Part shown: positions 32,824 through 42,406 of the stretch, in pieces | How positions within the stretch are numbered: the stretch's first letter is position 1 | How the letters are laid out: the number at the start of each line of letters is the position of its first letter | Assembly: GCA_945900775.1 (NCBI GenBank) | Contig: CAMDJP010000015.1 | Span: forward strand, 1-57,410 | DNA from: Akkermansia muciniphila | GTDB lineage: Bacteria; Verrucomicrobiota; Verrucomicrobiia; Limisphaerales; SIAT01 | DNA: 57,410 bases | Direction: 5' to 3' | Notes under the pieces: model-generated | What the model saw: only the letters and a program-made list of their open reading frames with translations | The model's database searches: none | What the model was told of the DNA's origin: nothing | Program-made: the position numbers and the translations under genes

Positions 32824-35800
32824 TTAATTGGTTCGAGGCAGGCCAAATAGGCGACGACGGATATAGAGCGCGAGGTCGTCGAAGAAGGAATAGGCCACAG
32901 GGGTTATCAGCAGTGTTAGAACCAGGCAGAGGCTTTGGCCACCGACCACCACGACCGCTACGGCGCGGCGTTCCTCGGCGCCTGGTCCGGTGCCGAGCGC
33001 GAGCGGAAGCATCCCGGCCACGAGCGCGAGAGTGGTCATCAAAATCGGTCGCAGGCGGTCGCGATTTGCCTGCAGAATGGCATCGAGCCGTTCCATGCCT
33101 TTCGCTCGGAGCTGGTTCATGTGGTCGATCTGTAGAATGGCGTTCTTTTTCACCACGCCGAAAAGCACTAGCAAACCGAGCGCGGAATAGAGGTTGAGCG
33201 TGTTATTAGTCGCCCAGAGCGAAAGCAGGGCGAAGGGGAGCGAGAGCGGTAACGAGAGGAGGATGGTCAGAGGATGGACGAGGCTTTCGTACTGCGCGGC
33301 GAGAATCATGTACATGAACACGACGGAGAGCGCGAAGGCCCAGATGAATTCGTTGAAGGTCCGCTCGAGTTCTTTGCCCCGGCCCGAGACGCGCGTCGTG
33401 TAACCGGCCGGAAGATTCAGCCCGTCGGCGGCCTTTTGAAGTGCTGCGAGGCGGTCTGCTAGCGCGTAGCCGGGCGCGACGGCGCCTCGCAAACTCACTT
33501 GCCGTTGCCGATCGAGACGGTCGATACGCGCCGCGGTGAGTGCAGGGGTGAGCTTCACGAGATTGTCGAGGCGCACGAGGCCATTGTGCCGCGTCGGCAC
33601 GTGGAGGCGGAGGATGGATTCAGGATCGCGACGATCGGATTCCTCGAGTCGGAGCTGCACGTCGTAGTCTTCGCTCGTCGTGTTGTCGTGGAATCGCGTC
33701 ACGCGCATCTCGCCGCCGACCATGATTCGCAGCGCGGAGGCGAGGTCTTCGGCATCCACGTCCAGCGCGGCGGCACGGGCGCGGTCGATCTCGACGCGCA
33801 ATTCGGGCTTGTCGAGTTTGAGCGTCACGTCGGCGTCCACGATGCCTAGTTCCGGCGCCTTCTGACGAAGCGTTTCGGCGTAGTTGAGGAGTTGGCTGAG
33901 ATCCGGACCCATCAGCGCGAAATCAATTTCGTAGTTTGCGCCGCCTAGGCTGAACGAAGAGCCACTGCGCACGGACGTACGGAGGTCCGTGAACTTCCGC
34001 AGGCGTTTGCGCACTTCCTGCACCACGTCGCGCTGGGTAAAATTGCCTTTGAAAGCTTCCGATGGATTCCGCAGGAAGCGGGGCCAACTGAAGCTGCGCT
34101 CGCTGTGCGGGGGGAGTCGGACGAAGAAGCGGGCATAATGGACGCCGAAGGCGCTGCTGCCAATGCCGCTGAAGATCGAGCCCACTCCGCGTATCTCGCG
34201 TATCTCGGCCTCGACTCGTCGTGCCGTCGCATCCATCGCTGTGATGCTGGTTCCGTCGCGCGCCACGATGTTCACCTCGAACTCGCCTTCGTCGGTGTTC
34301 GTCGGTGTGTATTCCTGGCGCACCTGCTTGTAGAGAGGTACAGCGGACCACATCACAGCGAGCATTAGGAGGCCGACCACCACGCGGTGGCGCATCGAGA
34401 AGTTGAGTGCCGCCATATAGCCGCGATCGATCCATGAATAAAAACCGCGCCGTGAACGGGCTGCACCGTGGTTATCGCCGGCGGGCATTCGTAGCAGGCG
34501 CGCACTCATCATCGGCGTGAGAGTGAAGGAGACGAGCAGGCTCATCAGCAGAGCCACGGCTGCGGTGAGGCCGAACTGGAAAAGGAACCGACCGGCGATG
34601 CTCGACATGAACGAAACTGGCACGAAGATCACGACGAGGCTGAAGGTGGTGGCCATGACAGCCGGGCCGATTTCCGCTGTTGCTGCCCGCGCAGCCTCGA
34701 AGGGCCCGAGACGTTTCTCTTCCATGAAACGGAAGATGTTTTCGATTACGATGATGGCGTCGTCGATTACGATGCCGACCATCAACACGAGAGCCAGCAT
34801 CGTCACACTATTCAGCGTGAAGTTCAGCGCCCACATCATGCCGAACGTGGCGATGATCGAGACGGGAATGGCAACCGCCGCGATGATGGTAGAGCGCCAG
34901 TCCCGCATGAAGAGCAGGACCACCAAGCTGGCTAGGATGCTGCCGAGGAGGAGGTGGCGATTGATTTCCGACTGCGCCTCATAGATGTAACGCGAGTGGT
35001 CGCGGGTGATCTCGAGTTGGATATCCGGCGGAAGCTGTTTGCGGAGATCATCGAGTTTCTGTTTGGCAGCCTCGATGACGGCGATGCTGTTCGCGCCCGA
35101 TTGCCGGATGATTCCCAGCGACACGTTCAGTCGGCCATTGAAGCGCGCGAGCGTGCGTTGTTCGCGGGTGCCGTCCTCGGCGCGCCCGAGGTCACGCACG
35201 CGGATGGGCGCGCCGTTGACGGTGGCGATGACTAGGTCGTTGAAATCCTTCGGCTGCTGGACGCGGCCAATTGTGCGGAGCGTGGTCTCGCGGAGTTCGC
35301 CGGTGACATTTCCACCGGGTACATTGGCGTTCTGCCGAGCGATGGCCTCGCGCACGGCGGTAATCGGAAGGCGGTAAGCCGCTAGCCGATTCGCATCCAC
35401 CCAGACGTTGATGGAGCGGTTGAGCGCGCCGGTCATCTCCACTTCGCCGACGCCGGGCACGCGTTCGAGTTGCACCTTGACTGTCTTTTCGGCGAGTTCG
35501 CTCAGTTCGCGTAATGGACGGTCGCCGGACATCGAGACGACCAGCACGGGGGAGAGGTCATTGTCCACCTTCGAGATAATCGGCGGATCGACCTCGCGCG
35601 GCAGGGTGCGCACGACGCTGGCGAGGCGGTCGCGGACATCTTGCGTGGCCGTGTCGATGTTGCGCTTCAGATCGAAGGTGACGAAAATGTAAGATAATCC
35701 CGGCCACGAGATTGAGCGCAACTCTTGGATGCCTTCGATGCTGTTCACCGCCTCCTCGATACGGTGGGTGATGAGGGACTCGATTTCGCTGGGGGAAGCC

Positions 35801-35961
35801 CCAGGCAACGAGGTGGAGATGCGGACGGTGGGAAGATCGACCGAAGGGAAGCGGTCGACGCCGAGCCGGAAATAGCTAGTCGCGCCTACGACGACTAGCG
35901 AGAGCACGAGCATCGCCGCGAAGACCGGTCGGCGGATGGAAACTTCGGCGAGCTTTTGCAT
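32824..35961 (-). CDS. RND efflux transporter, inner-membrane pump (AcrB/HAE1-like)
   Basis: The 1045-aa protein shows the RND plan: a first helix (MLVLSLVVVGATSYFRLGVDRFPSVDLPTV), periplasmic porter domains, a helix block containing MVGIVIDDAIIVIENIFRFME (the proton-relay Asp-Asp motif) and a second half with the matching VFMYMILAAQYES and VVKKNAILQIDHMNQ. The spacing and the hydrophobic-type first helix favour the HAE1/MdtB multidrug class over heavy-metal pumps. The partner adaptor is encoded 3 bp upstream on the same strand. No TolC-like outer-membrane factor gene is present here. Confidence 0.96.
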   Translation of the reverse strand: MQKLAEVSIRRPVFAAMLVLSLVVVGATSYFRLGVDRFPSVDLPTVRISTSLPGASPSEIESLITHRIEEAVNSIEGIQELRSISWPGLSYIFVTFDLKRNIDTATQDVRDRLASVVRTLPREVDPPIISKVDNDLSPVLVVSMSGDRPLRELSELAEKTVKVQLERVPGVGEVEMTGALNRSINVWVDANRLAAYRLPITAVREAIARQNANVPGGNVTGELRETTLRTIGRVQQPKDFNDLVIATVNGAPIRVRDLGRAEDGTREQRTLARFNGRLNVSLGIIRQSGANSIAVIEAAKQKLDDLRKQLPPDIQLEITRDHSRYIYEAQSEINRHLLLGSILASLVVLLFMRDWRSTIIAAVAIPVSIIATFGMMWALNFTLNSVTMLALVLMVGIVIDDAIIVIENIFRFMEEKRLGPFEAARAATAEIGPAVMATTFSLVVIFVPVSFMSSIAGRFLFQFGLTAAVALLMSLLVSFTLTPMMSARLLRMPAGDNHGAARSRRGFYSWIDRGYMAALNFSMRHRVVVGLLMLAVMWSAVPLYKQVRQEYTPTNTDEGEFEVNIVARDGTSITAMDATARRVEAEIREIRGVGSIFSGIGSSAFGVHYARFFVRLPPHSERSFSWPRFLRNPSEAFKGNFTQRDVVQEVRKRLRKFTDLRTSVRSGSSFSLGGANYEIDFALMGPDLSQLLNYAETLRQKAPELGIVDADVTLKLDKPELRVEIDRARAAALDVDAEDLASALRIMVGGEMRVTRFHDNTTSEDYDVQLRLEESDRRDPESILRLHVPTRHNGLVRLDNLVKLTPALTAARIDRLDRQRQVSLRGAVAPGYALADRLAALQKAADGLNLPAGYTTRVSGRGKELERTFNEFIWAFALSVVFMYMILAAQYESLVHPLTILLSLPLSLPFALLSLWATNNTLNLYSALGLLVLFGVVKKNAILQIDHMNQLRAKGMERLDAILQANRDRLRPILMTTLALVAGMLPLALGTGPGAEERRAVAVVVVGGQSLCLVLTLLITPVAYSFFDDLALYIRRRLFGLPRTN

Positions 35962-35964
35962 CGA

Positions 35965-37185
35965 TCACTGGCCGGCGACCACTTGGGCTGCTGCTATTAC
36001 AGTCGCTTCGTCGGCTACATCCTCGCCGCCCTTCAACCCTTCGAGCACTTCCATCCAGCCCCCCGAAACACGGCCCGTGCGAATGATGCGTTCGATGAGA
36101 TGACCATCCTTGACGACAAAAACCTTCTCGATTCCGGCGAAGGTGACGACCGCGCTGCGCGGCACACAGAGAATCGGTTCGGCGGGAGCGATGACGATTT
36201 CAGTCCGGGCAAACTGACCCGGACGCAGCACACCGGGGTTTTTCACATCCGCCTCGGCGGTGAGCATCCGGTTATCCTCACGGATGGCAGGACTGAGACG
36301 TTGGAGCGTAGCGACGAAGGTGTTGGTGAGCCCTTCAGTTCGGAAGCGGACGACTTGACCGATCTGCAGGCGCGCGACCTCGCGTTCCGGTATTTCAACA
36401 CGCAACCGCAAGGTATCCATCCGGACGAGATTGAGAATCGCCGCGCCGGCGTTGAGCGATTCACCGCGGCGTGCGTGGCGTTCTTGGATCACGCCATCGA
36501 ACGGTGCGAACAGTCGCGTGTCGGCGAGTTGCTGGCGGGCGATGGCGAGATCGGCACGGCGTTCGGCTAGTTGGGCCTGTCGGTTTCGCACCTCCTCAAT
36601 CGCGTCGCGATGTTTGTTGAAAGCGACAGCGTGGCTGGCTTGAGCGGTTTCCAATTCGGCCTTGGGCGCAATGCCCTTCTCGACCAACTGCTGTGCGCGG
36701 GCGCGGACGCGGACGGCCTCATCCAGAACCGCGTGGGCTTGCTGGACTGTGCTGGTGGTGTCGAGATCCACCTTGTCGTCATCGCCGGACAAAGGCAGGC
36801 CGAGTCGAGCACGGGCTTGGGCGAGCGCGGCTTCGGTTTGGCGCAGGCGCAACTCGAAATCCTGTGGCTCGACTTGCACGAGCAGGTCGCCCCGCTGGAC
36901 GGTGCTGCCGAGGTCGACGGCAACGGATTCTAGCCGGCCGGCAACCTTCGTGCTCAGCGTGGCATGGTCGAGTGGCGCGAGGGAGCCGAAGACGGTGATG
37001 GTGCGCTCCATCGGCCGAGGCTCGACGCGGAGAGTCTTGAGACCTTTCGGCACCGGTGTCGGCTGGGCCTTTGCTTTGGAGACCGCTGGACGGGATTGCT
37101 CCGCGGGACCGCATGCGACAAGGAGTGTGGCGAGTGCGGCAAGAGCGGCGGGGAAGAGCTGGTTTCGCGTGTCCGGTCTGTTCAC
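35965..37185 (-). CDS. RND periplasmic adaptor lipoprotein (membrane-fusion protein)
   Basis: The 406-aa protein has a lipoprotein signal with lipobox LVAC (Cys25). A barrel-sandwich hybrid half follows (STKVAGRLESVAVDLGSTVQRGDLLVQVE), then an alpha-hairpin of about 120 residues and the returning half (LFAPFDGVIQERHARRGE). Beta-barrel and membrane-proximal domains come last. It links the RND pump to an outer-membrane channel. It precedes the pump gene by 3 bp and is first in this operon. The alpha-hairpin is long and rich in Arg, Ala and Gln, consistent with TolC-type contact. Confidence 0.94.
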   Translation of the reverse strand: MNRPDTRNQLFPAALAALATLLVACGPAEQSRPAVSKAKAQPTPVPKGLKTLRVEPRPMERTITVFGSLAPLDHATLSTKVAGRLESVAVDLGSTVQRGDLLVQVEPQDFELRLRQTEAALAQARARLGLPLSGDDDKVDLDTTSTVQQAHAVLDEAVRVRARAQQLVEKGIAPKAELETAQASHAVAFNKHRDAIEEVRNRQAQLAERRADLAIARQQLADTRLFAPFDGVIQERHARRGESLNAGAAILNLVRMDTLRLRVEIPEREVARLQIGQVVRFRTEGLTNTFVATLQRLSPAIREDNRMLTAEADVKNPGVLRPGQFARTEIVIAPAEPILCVPRSAVVTFAGIEKVFVVKDGHLIERIIRTGRVSGGWMEVLEGLKGGEDVADEATVIAAAQVVAGQ

Positions 37186-37272
37186 AAATTCAGTCCTGCG
37201 CCTGCGGATAATACTTACAAAGCGACGCGCGAAACAATCCTTTCATTCTCCTTTTTGCACTCTGCGAGTGTC

Positions 37273-37737
37273 TCAGTGCCAGCGCTGAAGTTCGATGATG
37301 TTTCCCTCGGGATCAGCCATGTAGACAAGCGTCAGCCGGCCGGCGTCGGGAATCTCGATGGTGACAATCTTGCCGACATCGTGACCGCCAAGGGCGAGGA
37401 TTTGAGCGCGCTTGGCATCGACATCTGGCACTTCGAACGCAAGGTGCGCGAAGCCAGGACGGTTCAACGAGGTCGGCAGGGCTGGCTCGTTTTTCTCGTA
37501 GGTGAAGATCTCGATAGTTGGGCCGTTCTCACCGTGGCCGGGCAGACGCAGGTGGCGACCTCGGACACGTGCGTCGGGCATCGAGGTGAGCGCGTCGATG
37601 TGAAGTCCGTGATGGTCGCGCTCGGAGCTCACCGGCACGCATTCGAAGACCGTGCAGTAGAAATCGGCGAGCCGCTTCCAATCATTTCCAATCAGATTGG
37701 TATGGGCATAGCGGATGGCAGATGTGGCGTGTGACAT
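37273..37737 (-). CDS. VOC/glyoxalase-fold protein
   Basis: The 154-aa protein (MSHATSAIRYAHTNLIGNDW) has the two beta-alpha-beta-beta-beta modules of the vicinal oxygen chelate family. A metal His lies near the start (RYAHTNL), GFAHLAFEVPDVD at the centre and MADPEGNIIELQRW at the end with a Glu ligand. This resembles lactoylglutathione-lyase-like or bleomycin-resistance-like proteins, but the substrate cannot be told. It sits 8 bp after the sulfatase gene on the same strand, so it may be read through from it. The upstream start at 37794 lies inside the sulfatase and was rejected. Confidence 0.88.
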   Translation of the reverse strand: MSHATSAIRYAHTNLIGNDWKRLADFYCTVFECVPVSSERDHHGLHIDALTSMPDARVRGRHLRLPGHGENGPTIEIFTYEKNEPALPTSLNRPGFAHLAFEVPDVDAKRAQILALGGHDVGKIVTIEIPDAGRLTLVYMADPEGNIIELQRWH

Positions 37738-37745
37738 AGCCTGGA

Positions 37746-39197
37746 TCAGGGATTCTTCTTTTTTTCCTTTTTCTTGTCGGGCGTTGGTGTCCACGAGCCG
37801 GCAGGCCAGTTCTTCTGGAGCAGAGCTTTCATTTCCTTGAGTGCTCCGGCGTGCTTGGGATCGTCGGCGAGGTTTCTGAACTCGTGCGGGTCGCTATCGT
37901 GATTGTAAAGTTCGACACCTTGCTTGCCGTGGTCCCACTCGGTGTAACGCCAGCGCTCGGTGCGCACGGAATAGCCTGGGAACGCCGCACGCCAGACCTG
38001 AGTGTACGCGGGGCTGGACCAGGCAGCGGCGGGATCGTCGAGTAGCGGGCGCAGGCTGTCGCCCTGCAGATTTTTCGGTGGGGTAAGACCGCAAAGTTCG
38101 GCCAGCGTCGGGTAGAGATCCACCAGCTCGGCCGTGCGTTTACTGGCGGTGCCTTTCATTTTCTGGGCTGGCGCGGCGATGATGAGTGGCACACGGGCGG
38201 ACTCCTCGAAGTTACTTTGCTTCATGAAAAGGCCATGTTCGCCGAGATGATAACCGTGGTCGCTCCAGAAGATGACGATGGTCTTTTCGGTGAGCTTGAG
38301 GCGGTCGAGGGCGTCGAGTAACTTGCCGACCTGGGTGTCCACGAAGCTGATGGTCGCGTAGTAGGCGCGAATGGATTCACGCGCTTGCTCCTCGCTCACA
38401 CCGAAGTACGGCCAAGGCTGGGTGGAACCAAGCGCGGTCTTTGGAATAGCGGCGAGGTGTTCCTTCGGCTCGTTCGGGAGCGAGATTTTTTCAAGTGGAT
38501 AGAGGTCGAAGTATTTCTTTGGCGCGATGTACGGGCAGTGAGGCCGGTAAAAACCGGCGGCGATGAAGAACGGCCGCTCCTTGTGCTGCTCGATCAACTT
38601 GATTGTTTCGGCAGCGACCTTGCCATCGGTCTGTTCCTCGTCGGTGCCGTCGGCGGCGAGGAAGGCGAGCGCGGAGCCGAGACCGCGCTTCGGCGTGTAG
38701 TTGGTGAGTTTCCCCTCCTCGTCTTTGTCGCGGCCACTGGGGTTGATCGCGACGCTCCACGAGGCGGAGTCGTCGAGGCCGGGGGTGCCGATTTGGCCGG
38801 GGTTACCGTAGTGATAAATCTTGCCGACGCGCGCGGCGAAGTAGCCGGCCTTCGTGAAGAGCTGCGGCAGTGTGACGACGTCCGGCAGCGAGGTCTTGCG
38901 AAAATCCTTCTGTAGATCGAACACCTGAGTGGTGCTCGGGCGCAGGCCGGTCATAATCGAGACGCGGCTGGGGCTGCAGAGCGGGAACTGGCAGTAGGCG
39001 CGGTCGAAACGTGTGCCGCGGGCGGCGAGTCGGTCGATATGGGGCGACTTAACCAGCGGATGGCCGTAGCAGCCGAGGGCGTTGCTCATATCATCCACGG
39101 CGATGAAGAGGACGTTCGGCGGAGCGGCCGCTTCGGCAAGAGGGACGGCGGCGAACAGAAGCAGTGAAAAGAGGAGGCCAAGTCGATGTTGCTTCAT
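37746..39197 (-). CDS. Exported sulfatase, iduronate-2-sulfatase-like
   Basis: The 483-aa protein has a signal peptide (LGLLFSLLLFAAVPLAEA) and a sulfatase core starting NVLFIAVDDMSNALGCYGHP. The nucleophilic formylglycine is Cys74 in CSPSR, which needs an anaerobic or FGE-type maturase. Later blocks RAYYATISFVDTQVG and SDHGYHLGEHGLFMKQSNFE match the iduronate-2-sulfatase subgroup. It probably removes sulfate from sulfated polysaccharides. The C-terminus is a Lys-rich tail PDKKKEKKKNP beyond the catalytic fold. The related sulfatase at 48775 has a similar tail. Confidence 0.95.
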   Translation of the reverse strand: MKQHRLGLLFSLLLFAAVPLAEAAAPPNVLFIAVDDMSNALGCYGHPLVKSPHIDRLAARGTRFDRAYCQFPLCSPSRVSIMTGLRPSTTQVFDLQKDFRKTSLPDVVTLPQLFTKAGYFAARVGKIYHYGNPGQIGTPGLDDSASWSVAINPSGRDKDEEGKLTNYTPKRGLGSALAFLAADGTDEEQTDGKVAAETIKLIEQHKERPFFIAAGFYRPHCPYIAPKKYFDLYPLEKISLPNEPKEHLAAIPKTALGSTQPWPYFGVSEEQARESIRAYYATISFVDTQVGKLLDALDRLKLTEKTIVIFWSDHGYHLGEHGLFMKQSNFEESARVPLIIAAPAQKMKGTASKRTAELVDLYPTLAELCGLTPPKNLQGDSLRPLLDDPAAAWSSPAYTQVWRAAFPGYSVRTERWRYTEWDHGKQGVELYNHDSDPHEFRNLADDPKHAGALKEMKALLQKNWPAGSWTPTPDKKKEKKKNP

Positions 39198-39245
39198 CCT
39201 GTTAATCTGACGGAAAGAGGTCGGGGCGGGCAATAGTGAATTGAG

Positions 39246-39277
39246 AAAAGAAAATGCCGGGCAGAATGGCGCCCGGC
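39246..39277 (-). terminator. Rho-independent terminator after the peroxiredoxin gene
   Basis: On the minus strand a 7-bp GC-rich stem (GCCGGGC / GCCCGGC, 39256-39277, 8-base loop) is followed by ATTTTCTTTT. It lies 25 bp after the peroxiredoxin stop and separates it from the sulfatase gene downstream. Confidence 0.78.
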
Positions 39278-39302
39278 GTTGGTGAATGGATTGCGAGATG
39301 AA

Positions 39303-39836
39303 TCAGTTCTTCGCGAGCTTTGCGATGGCTTCCTTCATCTCCTTCAGGTGCACGTCGGCCTGCGGCACGTCGGTGACGTGGGCGATTTTGCCGTCCTTGC
39401 CGATGAGGAAACTCGCTCGACGGGCGATGTTCTTGTCGGCCTCGCGGCGCACGCCGAAGGCGTCGGCGATCTTGCCATCGGTGTCGGCGAGCAGGGGGAA
39501 ATTGAGCATGAACTTCGCGATGAACTCCTTGTGGCTTGAGGCCGAGTCGAAGCTTACGCCGATGACCTCGACGCCATCCTTTTTCAGGTCGCCCATTTGA
39601 TCGCGCAATCCGCAGGCCTGTTTGGTGCAACCCGGCGTGTTATCCTTCGGATAGAAATAGAGCAGCACGACCTTCTTGCCGGCGAAGTCAGAGAGTTTCC
39701 ACCCCTTGCCGTCTTGGTCCTTGCCCGTGACAGCCGGGGCCTTGTCGCCGGCTTTTGGGGTGCCGGCGGCGTGAAGATTAGTGATAAGCGAGAAGATTGC
39801 GAAGGCGGCCAGTGCGGCGGAAAAGATTTTTTGCAT
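39303..39836 (-). CDS. Exported PrxQ/BCP-type peroxiredoxin
   Basis: The 177-aa protein has a signal peptide (IFSAALAAFAIFSLITNLHA) and an AhpC/TSA thioredoxin fold. The peroxidatic Cys70 in NTPGCTKQAC and a resolving Cys75 five residues later are the atypical two-cysteine PrxQ/BCP pattern. It reduces hydrogen peroxide and lipid peroxides. Export is less common than the cytoplasmic BCP and suggests defence of the envelope. A pair of 14-bp direct repeats lies just upstream of the ATG, and a terminator follows the gene. Confidence 0.94.
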   Translation of the reverse strand: MQKIFSAALAAFAIFSLITNLHAAGTPKAGDKAPAVTGKDQDGKGWKLSDFAGKKVVLLYFYPKDNTPGCTKQACGLRDQMGDLKKDGVEVIGVSFDSASSHKEFIAKFMLNFPLLADTDGKIADAFGVRREADKNIARRASFLIGKDGKIAHVTDVPQADVHLKEMKEAIAKLAKN

Positions 39837-39841
39837 ATGTC

Positions 39842-39877
39842 GTGTCAGTGTTTAATGGTAATGGTGTCAGTGTTTAA
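39842..39877. repeat. 14-bp direct repeat, 22-bp period, upstream of the peroxiredoxin gene
   Basis: The sequence GTGTCAGTGTTTAA occurs at 39842-39855 and again at 39864-39877, starting 22 bp apart (about two helical turns). The first copy lies 6 bp upstream of the peroxiredoxin ATG, and the pair lies between this gene and the divergent DUF1080 gene. It could be an operator or a recent local duplication. Confidence 0.55.
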
Positions 39878-39974
39878 GCGAGTATCGTGAATGACGAGGG
39901 AGAAATTTTTTTCTTCAAGCTGAATGGTTCCCGTGGCAATATTCGTCGAACTGGTTTTCAAATCGACAACCGTT

Positions 39975-40937
39975 ATGAAACAAATTCTGAACTTCCTCGC
40001 CTGCCTCATTAGCATCACCGCAATGACCGCAATCGCCGCCGATGCACCGAAAACTGGTGTCTATCTTACGCCAGAATCGGCAGGGCCGGATTTCAAGGTG
40101 CAAGGCGAATACGCTGGTGAGAAGCTCGGCGCGCAGGTGATCGCGCTAGGTGACGGCAAATTCCGCGTGGTCTTCTTTCGGGGCGGTCTGCCGGGTGCCG
40201 GCTGGGATAAATCGCCGAAGCTTGAAGTAGAGGCTGTAACCACCGCCGGCAAGACGGCTTTCGGCAAGGCTGGCGGGTGGAGCGGTGAAATCAGCGGCGA
40301 AGCTTTGACCGGTAAAAGCGACAAGGACGAGTTGGTTCAGCTCAAGAAGACCTTCCGCAAAAGTCCAACGATTGGTGCCAAACCACCGACGGGCGCTGTC
40401 GTCCTGTTTGACGGCACGTCGGCTGATAATTTCTCGCCTGGCAAATTGACGGCCGAGGGTTTTCTGGCCGAAGGTGCGAACAGCAAGCGTAAATTTCAAA
40501 GCCAGAAGCTACACATCGAGTTCTTGCTGCCGTTCCAACCGACGGCCCGCGGTCAAGGTCGTGGGAACAGCGGTTGCTATCTGCAGGGCCGCTACGAGGT
40601 GCAGGTGCTCGATAGCTTCGGGTTGAAGGGTGAGAACAATGAGTGCGGGGGCATCTACACCATCGCGTCTCCCGAAGTGAATATGTGTCTGCCGCCGCTT
40701 TCGTGGCAGACGTACGACATCGAGTTCACGACGGCGAAGTTTGATGGAGCTGGTAACAAAACTGAAGCCGCACGCATCACGATATTACACAACGGCGTGA
40801 AGATTCACGATGACGTGAAGTTGCCGAAGTCGACCACGGCTTCACCGCTCAAGGAAGGCCCAGAGCCGGGCTTTCTACATCTGCAGAACCACGGCAACCC
40901 GGTCCGTTATCGGAACATCTGGGTAGTGGAGAAGTAG
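39975..40937 (+). CDS. Exported DUF1080 (3-keto-disaccharide hydrolase-like) protein
   Basis: The 320-aa protein has a signal peptide (LACLISITAMTAIA). An N-terminal part of about 100 residues precedes a concanavalin-like DUF1080 domain starting PPTGAVVLFDGTSADNFSPG. Conserved features include GNSGCYLQGRYEVQVLDSFG and the end FLHLQNHGNPVRYRNIWV. DUF1080 proteins of this type hydrolyse 3-keto-disaccharides or act on glycans and are expanded in Verrucomicrobiota and Planctomycetota. The start at 39975 gives a clean signal peptide; the earlier one at 39924 does not. Confidence 0.92.
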   Translation: MKQILNFLACLISITAMTAIAADAPKTGVYLTPESAGPDFKVQGEYAGEKLGAQVIALGDGKFRVVFFRGGLPGAGWDKSPKLEVEAVTTAGKTAFGKAGGWSGEISGEALTGKSDKDELVQLKKTFRKSPTIGAKPPTGAVVLFDGTSADNFSPGKLTAEGFLAEGANSKRKFQSQKLHIEFLLPFQPTARGQGRGNSGCYLQGRYEVQVLDSFGLKGENNECGGIYTIASPEVNMCLPPLSWQTYDIEFTTAKFDGAGNKTEAARITILHNGVKIHDDVKLPKSTTASPLKEGPEPGFLHLQNHGNPVRYRNIWVVEK

Positions 40938-40951
40938 CCTCGTCCCGAGGT

Positions 40952-42274
40952 TCAGTTCAGCGAGGCGCGCTTCGAATTTTCCGGCGTTGCTACAAACTCG
41001 CCGGCTAGCTTCCGTGCTTCGCTGATTTGCTCGACGGTCATCTCCTTCGCCAGCAGGTCGCGATAATCTCCAGCTTTTGTGTGGCCTTGGTTGGCAGCGA
41101 GATCAAGCCATTTGTACGCGGCGACAAGGTCCTTTTGCACACTCGCGCCGTGGTAGTAAAAAAGGCCGAGGCCAATCTGACCGACGGATAGTCCCTGCAC
41201 GGCTGCGCGCTTGTACCATTCGAAGGCCTGCGTGAAATCTTGCTTCGCACCGTGGCCCTTCTCGTACATCCAACCGAGCGTGGCTTGCGAGTAGGCGTTG
41301 CCCTGTTCGGCAGCCTTGCGATACCACTCGGCGGCGGTGATGAAATCCTGCCGTACGCCGCGCCCATCTCGGTACATTGTGGCGAGATTGTTCTGCGCCA
41401 TTGCGTACCCTTTTTCGGCGGCTTTGCGATACCAGTTCGAGGCCTCGACGAAGTCCCGGCGCATGTCGCGGCCGTTCTCAAGCATCCAGCCAAGGCTGGT
41501 CATCGCAAATACGTTGCCAGCATCGATGGCTTTCTTGTAGCACTTCATCGCCTCCATTTCGTCGCGTTGCACGCCCTCGCCACGCTCATACATCAGGCCA
41601 AGATTGTGCCACGCGTGGTCGTTTCCCTGTGCGGCGGCGAGACGAAACCATCGCACAGCCTCGTTTGGATCTTGCGCCATACCACGACCTTCGCGGCAGA
41701 GCAGGCCTAGATTATTTTGAGCAAGGGCGTTACCGGACGTCTTGTAGCCCGTGATTGAGGAGGAGACCGGTTCGGCGGCGCGATGATACCACTTGGCGGC
41801 TTCAGCGTAGTCACGTTTCACTCCCACACCGTGCTCGCAGAGCCAGCCAAGATTGGTTTGCGCGTGGGCGTTGCCCTGATCGGCGGCTTTGCGGAACCAC
41901 TTCGCCGCCTCCGCATAATCTTGTGCCACGCCGCGCCCATCGCGGTAGAGTTGGCCAAGATTGTTCTGCGCCATCGACTGACCTTTTTGCGCGGCGAGTT
42001 TGTAAAGGCGAGCGGCCTCCTGCGGATTGGTGGGGACGCCCTTGCCGATGTCGTAATGCCACGCGAGATGCGTCTGGGCAAAGTAATCCCCCTCGGCGGA
42101 GCGTGTCTTGAGATCGGCGATCTTGGCGGGAGAACCTTGCGCTGAATCGTTCGTAGTCGAGGAGACATCGCGCGGAGTGAGTGAGGTGCAGCCCGCAAGG
42201 CAGACGACCACGAGCGCAGCGACAAAGCGGCCGAAGCGCGGCACAGGTCGGGTGGCGTCCGGCGCGGGTTTCAT
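40952..42274 (-). CDS. Sel1-repeat lipoprotein
   Basis: The 440-aa protein starts at 42274 and has a lipobox LAGC with Cys29. About nine Sel1-like repeats of 36 residues follow, with the pattern A(Q)NNLG-LY-xGRGVxQD(Y)xEAxxWxRKAAxxG. The third repeat has an extra Ser/Thr-rich insertion (about 11 residues). Sel1 repeats form alpha-alpha superhelices for protein contacts, often in envelope stress or secretion. The tail (LAKEMTVEQISEARKLAGEF) is the usual Sel1 C-cap. The in-frame upstream region to 42427 overlaps the aroC start and was excluded. It is convergent with the DUF1080 gene (14-bp gap). Confidence 0.94.
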   Translation of the reverse strand: MKPAPDATRPVPRFGRFVAALVVVCLAGCTSLTPRDVSSTTNDSAQGSPAKIADLKTRSAEGDYFAQTHLAWHYDIGKGVPTNPQEAARLYKLAAQKGQSMAQNNLGQLYRDGRGVAQDYAEAAKWFRKAADQGNAHAQTNLGWLCEHGVGVKRDYAEAAKWYHRAAEPVSSSITGYKTSGNALAQNNLGLLCREGRGMAQDPNEAVRWFRLAAAQGNDHAWHNLGLMYERGEGVQRDEMEAMKCYKKAIDAGNVFAMTSLGWMLENGRDMRRDFVEASNWYRKAAEKGYAMAQNNLATMYRDGRGVRQDFITAAEWYRKAAEQGNAYSQATLGWMYEKGHGAKQDFTQAFEWYKRAAVQGLSVGQIGLGLFYYHGASVQKDLVAAYKWLDLAANQGHTKAGDYRDLLAKEMTVEQISEARKLAGEFVATPENSKRASLN

Positions 42275-42406
42275 CCACCGCGAACCTACACAAAGGATTC
42301 CGACTGACAAGCGAGACCTGTTCACCGCCTCTTCACATACGGCTTTCAGAATGTGTGAATATCCGCTGGTTTGACCTTTGTCCCCGTTTTTTGGCATTCT
42401 CCTTTC

